Assembly: GCA_016710685.1 (NCBI GenBank)
Contig: JADJVC010000006.1
Location: forward strand, 310,001-374,000
Direction: 5' to 3'
Origin: Flavobacteriales bacterium
GTDB lineage: Bacteria > Bacteroidota > Bacteroidia > Flavobacteriales_F > PHOS-HE28
Length of the DNA: 64,000 nucleotides
Of the stretch, positions 58,530-64,000 are shown piece after piece. Under the pieces are notes generated by a model. That model was not told where the DNA came from and ran no database searches. It was given only the letters and a program-made list of their open reading frames with translations. How positions within the stretch are numbered: the first letter of the stretch is position 1; the number at the start of each line of letters is the position of its first letter. Position numbers and translations under genes: made by a program.

Positions 58530-59075
58530 GTGCCCGACGAAAAACAAATAGCATTCATGCAGGCCTACGCCAAGTGCCACGAGCCGTTCGTACGCTACTG
58601 CTCGGCGGTGGCCTACGGAAAGCTGCCTGCGGAAGATCTTGTGCAGGACGTGCTTTTGTCGGCCTTTCATCACTTCGATTCCATCGCGAACAAGGAAGAG
58701 CTCCTGCACTACTTGGTGCGCGCCGCACGGAACAGAGCGATCAGCGTGTGGCGGATTGAGCGCAGGAACGAGGCGGTCTGTGAAAAGCAGGCCGCGAAAC
58801 TGATGGAACGCGGCGCCACGGCGGAGATGATGGTGGATGTCAACATCGTCTATGCGGCCTTGGACCGGTTGCCCAAAGACCAGCGCGAAGCCTTGGTGCT
58901 GTTCGAAGTTTCCGGTGTGCCCATGGCGGAGATCGCCACGATACAAGCGTGTTCCGAAGGTTCCGTGAAAACGCGCGTGAGCCGTGCGCGGACCAAGCTG
59001 CGCGACCTGTTGGAGGGAAGGGCGAAAAGCGCCGACGCCAACGTGTTGGGCGCGCTAAAAACGCTCATGCTATGA
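58530..59075 (+). CDS. ECF-type RNA polymerase sigma factor
   Basis: A 181-residue sigma-70 family factor. Region 2 (KCHEPFVRYCSAVAYGKLPAEDLVQDVLLSAFHHFDSI...LVRAARNRAISVWRIERR) binds the -10 region and core polymerase. Region 4 (ALDRLPKDQREALVLFEVSGVPMAEIATIQACSEGSVKTRVSRARTKL) is the -35-binding helix-turn-helix. The start is a GTG at 58530. Its stop overlaps the ATG of the next gene, whose product has a membrane helix and may act as its anti-sigma partner. Confidence 0.92.
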   Translation: MPDEKQIAFMQAYAKCHEPFVRYCSAVAYGKLPAEDLVQDVLLSAFHHFDSIANKEELLHYLVRAARNRAISVWRIERRNEAVCEKQAAKLMERGATAEMMVDVNIVYAALDRLPKDQREALVLFEVSGVPMAEIATIQACSEGSVKTRVSRARTKLRDLLEGRAKSADANVLGALKTLML

Positions 59076-60271
59076 TGCAGCACGAAGAAATCGATAACGC
59101 GCTGGAGTTGCTGCGGGACCTTCCCGCCGAGCTTTCATTGCAGGAAGTGGATCGCATGGTCTTGGCCTTTCCCGCCGTGCCCGCCGCTAATGCATGGTAC
59201 AAAAACATCAACCTAAACTCATTCATCATGACAACCGCAGGAACCTTGATCGTTGCCGGACTAACTTTTTTCCTTGCTGCTAAAAGCCAGGTGCCACCCG
59301 TAAGCGCCGCAACACCGCCAGTGTTGGAGTTGGTGCCGGAATTGGCTGAAATACCTGTACAGGAAGTGCAACCGGTTTTGCAAATGGCAGAAGCTCCAGC
59401 CCCTGCATTGGTAGCGGTGAAAGAAACTGTGCCGGAAGTGAAGACGATGGAAACGCTTCCCATGCCCGTTGCGGAGCCAACTGCTGCCATGGAACCTATG
59501 CAGCCTGTCACCGTTGAGACTGCAGAAACACTGCCCGTGGCTCCGGAACCTGTGGCGGTCGCAGCGCTCGCCCCCGCGACCCAACTGGACTTGAAGGATT
59601 TCACTTCCGTTCAGGCGAGCGGGCCAGTGAACGTAACAATCGCCCAAGGGCCGTTCTCCGTGAACGTGGAAGGTGACGCGGACGCGATGGATCTCGTGGA
59701 AGTGACGGTCGAGAAAGGAGCCTTGAAGATCGAATGTGCCAAAAAGGAGATCAAAAAGAAAAAGGATTGCAAATGCGACTTTGACAAAGCGCCCATGGTG
59801 GTGGTCACCATGCCGGAATTGCGCGCGGTAGGCTTAGGCGGGTCGGGCATGGTGAGTATCGCAGATTTTGATCAAACTGGCTCCATGGACTTGTCTATTG
59901 CCGGCTCGGGTGACATCAAGTTCAGCTCGTTCAAGGGGCTGGCCGGACTCAATATTTCAGTGGCAGGCAGCGGCGATGTAAATGGTGGCAAGGCCGAAGT
60001 TTCCGGCAAGACCAAGATCTCCGTGGCCGGTAGCGGCGATGTCAAAATCGCTGGTCGTACCGACAATGTGAAGGTGAGCATTTCCGGCTCCGGCGATGTG
60101 GATGCGAGCGAAATGGAGGCTGGCACTGGCGCTGCCAGCATTGCTGGATCCGGCAGCGTAGTGGTAAACACGAAAGGGGAGTTGACCAAAGCGGTCAGCG
60201 GCAGCGGCAAAGTGCGCAATACCGGTTCCGGCGGAAGCGGTTCATCGTCCAGCGACGAGGACCAGCAATGA
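59072..60271 (+). CDS. Membrane-anchored DUF2807 protein, possible anti-sigma partner
   Basis: A 399-residue protein. The N-terminal ~45 residues (cytosolic, with LQEVDRMVLAFPAVPAANAWYKN) precede a membrane helix (FIMTTAGTLIVAGLTFFLAA). A Pro/Glu/Val-rich linker (~75-175) leads to a DUF2807 beta-helix (head GIN type) with repeating 'ISVAGSGDV' rungs, about eight copies (~180-380), and a Ser/Gly-rich tail. Coupling to the ECF sigma gene (stop/start overlap) suggests an anti-sigma role for the short cytosolic part, but no known anti-sigma domain is evident. Confidence 0.8.
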   Translation: MMQHEEIDNALELLRDLPAELSLQEVDRMVLAFPAVPAANAWYKNINLNSFIMTTAGTLIVAGLTFFLAAKSQVPPVSAATPPVLELVPELAEIPVQEVQPVLQMAEAPAPALVAVKETVPEVKTMETLPMPVAEPTAAMEPMQPVTVETAETLPVAPEPVAVAALAPATQLDLKDFTSVQASGPVNVTIAQGPFSVNVEGDADAMDLVEVTVEKGALKIECAKKEIKKKKDCKCDFDKAPMVVVTMPELRAVGLGGSGMVSIADFDQTGSMDLSIAGSGDIKFSSFKGLAGLNISVAGSGDVNGGKAEVSGKTKISVAGSGDVKIAGRTDNVKVSISGSGDVDASEMEAGTGAASIAGSGSVVVNTKGELTKAVSGSGKVRNTGSGGSGSSSSDEDQQ

Positions 60272-60320
60272 GGGTTGCGTAGCGATGGCCAGCCCATCGC
60301 TCCTCCGCCGGGACTTTCTT

Positions 60321-60495
60321 AATTGCTAATTCCTAATTGCTGATCGCTAATTCCGGTAGGCTGCGTCGGCAGTCGGAATTAGCGATCAGCAATTAGCAAT
60401 TTGCGAATCCTTAGGCCATTCGCAATAGTGAGCTGCTGCGGAATCTTTCGATATTCGAATCAGCTAATCAGCTAATCGATCTCATCCGCTAATCA
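60321..60495. repeat. Heptamer-word array G
   Basis: 60321-60355: five 7-nt units (AATTGCT, AATTCCT and variants). After a 19-nt spacer, 60375-60409 carries the reverse complement (GGAATTA, GCGATCA, GCAATTA). A second, 8-nt-step block (AATCAGCT twice) is at 60455-60495, ending 4 nt from the thiL stop. It lies between convergent genes. Confidence 0.8.
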
Positions 60496-60499
60496 AAAC

Positions 60500-61558
60500 T
60501 TATTTCTTTAGCAGCGCATCCCAACCCTGCGCCTTCAGCTCATGCTGGCCGCCTTGCCGGTCCACCAATTGGTAGCCGCTGGCGGCATCGGTCATGTGGC
60601 CAACCACGGTGAAGTGCGGTGAGCCCTTCACCTTGTCGTAATCACTCTGCGCAATGGTGAAGAGCAGCTCGTAATCCTCGCCACCGTTCAGCGCGCAGGT
60701 GGTTGGGTCCAGGTTGAAATCGTGCGCGGTGCTGATCGTCACCGGGTCCATCGGCAGCTTGTCCTCGTAGATCTTCACGCCCAGTTCGGAGCGGCGTGCA
60801 ATGTGCAGCACGTCGCTGGCCAAGCCATCGCTGATGTCGATCATCGCGGTGGGTTTCAGCTTCATTTCCGTGAACATGGCGATGACGTCCTTGCGTGCTT
60901 CAGGTTTCAATTGTCGTTCCAGTATGTAGTCAAAGCCCACCAGGTCCGGTTGCACGTTCGGGTCCTGTTTGAAAACGGTCTTCTCCCGTTCGAGCACTTG
61001 CAGACCCATGAAGGCACCGCCGAGATCTCCGCTTACAACCAGCAGGTCGCCTTCCTTGGCGCCGTGGCGGTAAACGATGTCTTCCTTCTTCGCCGTGCCT
61101 ATGGCCGTGATGCTGAGCACTAAACCACTGGTGGACGATGTGGTGTCGCCGCCCACCAAGTCTACGCCGTAGGCTTGGCAAGCCGCGAGCATGCCCGCGT
61201 ACAATTCATCCACGGCTTCCAACGAAAAACGGTTGCTGATCGCGATAGCCACGGTGACCTGCTTTGGCACTGCGTTCATGGCGTACACATCGCTGAAGTT
61301 CACGATCATTGCTTTGTATCCGAGGTGCTTCAACGGCACATAGCTCAGGTCGAAGTGAACGCCTTCCACCAGCATGTCCGTGGTGACCACTTGCACCAAA
61401 GACTGTCCCCCCGCGCCCGACGCGGGGTCGATCACGGCAGCATCGTCGCCGATGCCTTGCACAGAAGACGGATTAACGAGTTCAACAGCAGCAGTGATCC
61501 GGTCGATCAAACCGAATTCGCCGAGCGAGGAGAGTTCTGTGCGGGAGGTGTCGGGCAT
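60500..61558 (-). CDS. thiL: Thiamine-monophosphate kinase
   Basis: A 352-residue ThiL that phosphorylates thiamine monophosphate to thiamine diphosphate, the coenzyme used for example by Dxs nearby. The N-terminus has GEFGLIDRIT and GIGDDAAVI; then TTDMLVEGVHFDLSYVPLKHLGYKAMIVNFSDVYAMNA, LVGGDTTSS, MIDISDGLASDVLHI and LNGGEDYELLFTI. The ATG at 61558 (MPDTSRTELSSL) is chosen; the frame upstream reads through array H. No other thiamine genes are near. Confidence 0.95.
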   Translation of the reverse strand: MPDTSRTELSSLGEFGLIDRITAAVELVNPSSVQGIGDDAAVIDPASGAGGQSLVQVVTTDMLVEGVHFDLSYVPLKHLGYKAMIVNFSDVYAMNAVPKQVTVAIAISNRFSLEAVDELYAGMLAACQAYGVDLVGGDTTSSTSGLVLSITAIGTAKKEDIVYRHGAKEGDLLVVSGDLGGAFMGLQVLEREKTVFKQDPNVQPDLVGFDYILERQLKPEARKDVIAMFTEMKLKPTAMIDISDGLASDVLHIARRSELGVKIYEDKLPMDPVTISTAHDFNLDPTTCALNGGEDYELLFTIAQSDYDKVKGSPHFTVVGHMTDAASGYQLVDRQGGQHELKAQGWDALLKK

Positions 61559-61567
61559 AATAGAAAA

Positions 61568-61738
61568 GTTGTCAGTTCTCAGTTGTCTGTTGTTAGGCGT
61601 TGCACCCCCAAAGAACTCCTGGAACGGCTTGGTACCTGACGTTGCGACGACAGTTAATCGCACGGAGCAGTCGGCCTATCACTGCAGTTCCAGATTAGGA
61701 CCTGACAACGAGAACTAACTGACAACGGACAACTAAAC
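61568..61738. repeat. Heptamer-word array H
   Basis: Left half 61568-61595: four 7-nt units of GTTGTCA type. Right half 61703-61738: the reverse complement TGACAAC with variants. The spacer is 107 nt. The right half touches the stop codon of the M13 peptidase; the left half ends 10 nt from the thiL start. Confidence 0.8.
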
Positions 61739-63790
61739 TCACCAAATCACAACGCGCTCACTATCTGGCACCACCATGGTTCCAGCGGCACCAGCGCACC
61801 AAGCCTCAGAGAACGGCTTGAACTGGCCCAACGCCGCATCGATGCGGAAGTGAGCCGGGCTGTGCGGATCGCGTTCGATGCGCATACGCAATGCTTCCGG
61901 ACGGATGTTGTCGCGCCAAACTTGTGCCCAGCCCAAGAAAAAGCGCTGCTGCCAGGTGTAGCCATCGATGAGTGCAGGCTCGGGTTTGCCTTCCAAGCTG
62001 CGCTTCAATGCTGCGTAGCTCAACGTTAGGCCGCCTTGGTCCGCAATGTTCTCGCCCACGGTGAGCGCGCCTTTGATGAATACACCGGGCATGGCTTCCT
62101 GCTTGTCGAAGTAGGTGATCAACTTGCCGGCGAGCGAGTCAAAGTTCGCTTTGTCGCTGGGCGTCCACCAGTTCACGAGGTTGCCGTGGCCGTCGTATTT
62201 CGCGCCTTGGTCATCGAACCCGTGGGTGAGCTCGTGGCCGATCACCGCGATGATGCCGCCGTAGTTGATGGCATCGTCCGCATCGGGGTTGAAGAACGGT
62301 GGTTGCAGGATCCCGGCGGGGAACACCACTTCGTTCATCGTGGGGTTGTAGTAGGCGTTCACCGTTTGTGGCGTCATGCCCCATTCCTTCGGATCGACCG
62401 GCTTACCAATGCGCACCAAGTTGTCGTTGCTGCGCCATTCGATCAGGTGCATGGTGTTCTCCATCAGTGTGTTCGGCTTGATGTCCACCATGCTGTAATC
62501 CTTCCACGTGTCCGGATAACCGATCTTAGTGGTGAAGAGCGCCAGTTTTTCCAGCGCCTTTTCCTTCGTCTCGGGGCTCATCCAAGTGAGGTTCTTGATG
62601 TGCTCACCATATACCGTCCGAACGTTCTCGATCATGTCCTCAACCTTCTTGCGCGAGGAAGCAGGGAAGTATTTCTCCGCATACAGCTTGCCCACAGGCT
62701 CACCTAACAGGCCGTCGGTGGCGCGCAGGGCGCGCAGTTCGCGAGTCTTCTGCTCCTTGGTTCCGCTCAATACGGTACCGTTGAAATGGAAATTCTCCGC
62801 GCTGATGGCTTGGTTCAGCGTGTTGGCATAAGTGGAAAGCAGTTGCCACTTCATCCAGGTCTTCAACGTGCTGAGCGGGGTGGAGGCGATGTAGGCCGAA
62901 GCCTTCTGAACGTACTCCTTGTTCTCCACCAACACGGTGTCGCTCTTGATACCTGCCTTCGCCATAGCGGTTGCGATGTCGTATTTCGGCGAAAGCTTTA
63001 CGTAGTCGGCTACGGCCATTTTGGTGTAGATGCTCGGGTCGCGACGCTCGATGTTGGTGAGCTGGAACTTGGAAAGTCCGGTCTCGAAAGCCAATATGGT
63101 TTTGCCAGCATCGGTTTCCGCCAGGCCGGCCAAAGCGAACATCGTGTCCACGTGGTGAACGAATTCTTTCCGGATGTTCACCATTGAGCTGTCTTGGCCT
63201 TCGTAGTAGCTGCGCTCGCCGAGGCTCAACCCGTCCTGATCGCTGTACAGTGTGTTCATTTTGCTGTTCTGCTGGTCCGGCTGCGCGTACTGGCCCAAGA
63301 AAGAAGAAACTCCGAGGCGGCCATATTCACCGGCAAGCGCGGCTTGTTCCTGCAAGTCCTTCAAATCGTCGATGCGGTCCATCCAAGGTTTCAACGGCGT
63401 AGCGCCCAGCTTCTCCAAGGTCACCGTATCCATGTAGGAGCTGTAGAAGTCTCCCACAAGCTGTGCCGGAGTGCCCTTTTGGGCATCCTTCTCGGCCATC
63501 AACGTGTCGATGATGCTCTTCACTTTCACCTCCAAATTTTCCTTGGCCAAAATGCCAAAAGCGCCCCAACGTGATTCTGTGGCGGGCACCGGGTTTTCAT
63601 CTTTCCACTTGCCGTTGGCGAAGCGGTCGAAATCGTCGCACGGCTTGGCCGTGGTGTCCATGCCGGCCACATCGAAGGCGGCCACTTTGGGGATTGTTGA
63701 AGTGGTTTCAGGCATTTTCGGTGTGCTGGTGCAAGCGGAAAGACCGGCGGTGATGATCAGCGCGGCGGGAAGGAATCGGGGGTGGGCCAT
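61739..63790 (-). CDS. M13 family zinc metallopeptidase (neprilysin/PepO-like) lipoprotein
   Basis: A 683-residue exported endopeptidase. The N-terminus is a lipoprotein signal (PRFLPAALIITAGLSAC, lipidated Cys20). Domain N (M13_N, from DTTAKPCDDFDRFANGKW) spans about 45-420. The catalytic domain has VNAYYNPTMNEVVFPAGIL, zinc site VIGHELTHGFDDQG, GENIADQGGLTLSY (third ligand Glu) and a C-terminal block ending SERVVIW, as in other Bacteroidota M13 enzymes (bacterial version of the C-x-x-W end). It cuts short peptides outside the cytoplasm. Confidence 0.94.
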   Translation of the reverse strand: MAHPRFLPAALIITAGLSACTSTPKMPETTSTIPKVAAFDVAGMDTTAKPCDDFDRFANGKWKDENPVPATESRWGAFGILAKENLEVKVKSIIDTLMAEKDAQKGTPAQLVGDFYSSYMDTVTLEKLGATPLKPWMDRIDDLKDLQEQAALAGEYGRLGVSSFLGQYAQPDQQNSKMNTLYSDQDGLSLGERSYYEGQDSSMVNIRKEFVHHVDTMFALAGLAETDAGKTILAFETGLSKFQLTNIERRDPSIYTKMAVADYVKLSPKYDIATAMAKAGIKSDTVLVENKEYVQKASAYIASTPLSTLKTWMKWQLLSTYANTLNQAISAENFHFNGTVLSGTKEQKTRELRALRATDGLLGEPVGKLYAEKYFPASSRKKVEDMIENVRTVYGEHIKNLTWMSPETKEKALEKLALFTTKIGYPDTWKDYSMVDIKPNTLMENTMHLIEWRSNDNLVRIGKPVDPKEWGMTPQTVNAYYNPTMNEVVFPAGILQPPFFNPDADDAINYGGIIAVIGHELTHGFDDQGAKYDGHGNLVNWWTPSDKANFDSLAGKLITYFDKQEAMPGVFIKGALTVGENIADQGGLTLSYAALKRSLEGKPEPALIDGYTWQQRFFLGWAQVWRDNIRPEALRMRIERDPHSPAHFRIDAALGQFKPFSEAWCAGAAGTMVVPDSERVVIW

Positions 63791-63897
63791 TGACTGGAAA
63801 GTTGCTTAGGGGCTCGAAACTACTGGTGAAATGGATGTGGTAGGGCCATGTGGGATGGCCGGTCGGTTTTCTGGATGGAAGGAGAATGCGCTGCCGC

Positions 63898-64000
63898 TCA
63901 ATTGGCACGCAGCGGCCAAGCGTGGCTTTGGCTGCCGTCGAAACTTTTCCAGAAGTACCAGAGGAAAGCGCCCGGTTCGGCGATCAGCGCAACAAGTTCC
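63898..64000 (-). CDS. C-terminal end of an unidentified gene, cut by window edge
   Basis: The last ~33 codons of a minus-strand gene, reading LVALIAEPGAFLWYFWKSFD and ending HAWPLRAN before TGA at 63898. The hydrophobic/aromatic stretch may be a membrane or core helix. Too little is present to name it. Confidence 0.5.
   Translation of the reverse strand, partial: ELVALIAEPGAFLWYFWKSFDGSQSHAWPLRAN

Overview
The window reads as a chromosomal segment of a fairly GC-rich Bacteroidota bacterium, most like a Flavobacteriales-type lineage. The evidence is several secreted proteins with C-terminal type IX secretion (T9SS) sorting domains, a DUF4270 lipoprotein, a fused MurF-alanine racemase, a fused DAHP synthase-chorismate mutase, a MoaC-MoaB fusion, a LytS-like kinase with a Reg_prop sensor, an orphan GldM C-terminal protein, and promoters of the Bacteroidota type (TTG, about 20 nt, TAnnTTTG) without Shine-Dalgarno sequences. 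No rRNA, CRISPR array, prophage or insertion sequence was seen. One tRNA gene is present.

Layout. 1-6 kb: panC (cut by the window edge), divergent from glgA, DUF4270 lipoprotein and glmS; then TM2 protein, superoxide dismutase and a small Ala-rich lipoprotein. 6-11.3 kb: S41 protease and dCMP deaminase, a tRNA-Leu/GIY-YIG locus surrounded by tRNA fragments and short palindromes, glyS, a G-homopolymer tract that is probably a consensus artefact, and a four-helix-bundle gene. 11.4-23.3 kb: DUF3109 protein, a large LRR/T9SS protein, class Ia ribonucleotide reductase (nrdB, nrdA), a hairpin-rich repeat island with a 45-residue basic protein, NTF2-like and VOC proteins, a frameshifted membrane protein and a T9SS protein. 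23.3-35.5 kb: murF-alr and tdk, divergent from an operon of a Lys/Glu/Pro-rich protein, M28 peptidase and rsmI; a quinone oxidoreductase-like protein; DAHP synthase-chorismate mutase; a frameshifted FG-GAP/ASPIC T9SS protein. 35.5-41.1 kb: a molybdenum cofactor cluster (moeB-like, TSUP permease, moeA, mobA, moaD, moaE, moaCB; no moaA) and a GxxExxY protein. 41.3-53.8 kb: SGNH/PKD protein, frameshifted nucleoid-associated protein, a beta-propeller protein, a LytTR regulator with its Reg_prop histidine kinase, a helical-repeat protein and a frameshifted GH2 beta-mannosidase. 53.9-64 kb: a zeta-toxin/small-protein pair plus a decayed second toxin N-terminus, a GldM-C-like protein, dxs, an ECF sigma factor with a DUF2807 protein, thiL, an M13 peptidase and a partial gene.

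The most unusual feature is a set of intergenic arrays made of degenerate short words with a strict 7-nt period (six loci) or 9-nt period (three loci). Each locus has its own word. Most are arranged as forward and reverse-complement halves around a spacer. They sit directly beside stop codons, in several cases inside operons (nrdB/nrdA, moeA/mobA, moaE/moaCB). The one heptamer locus that carries a gene encodes a four-helix-bundle (S23/Avd-like) protein, and the one nonamer locus that carries a gene encodes a GxxExxY (PD-(D/E)XK) protein. This suggests two related families of repeat elements with protein-coding and solo forms.

Four genes carry single-base frameshifts and one gap holds an implausible G-run block. 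Residual assembly indels should therefore be considered before calling these genes pseudogenes.
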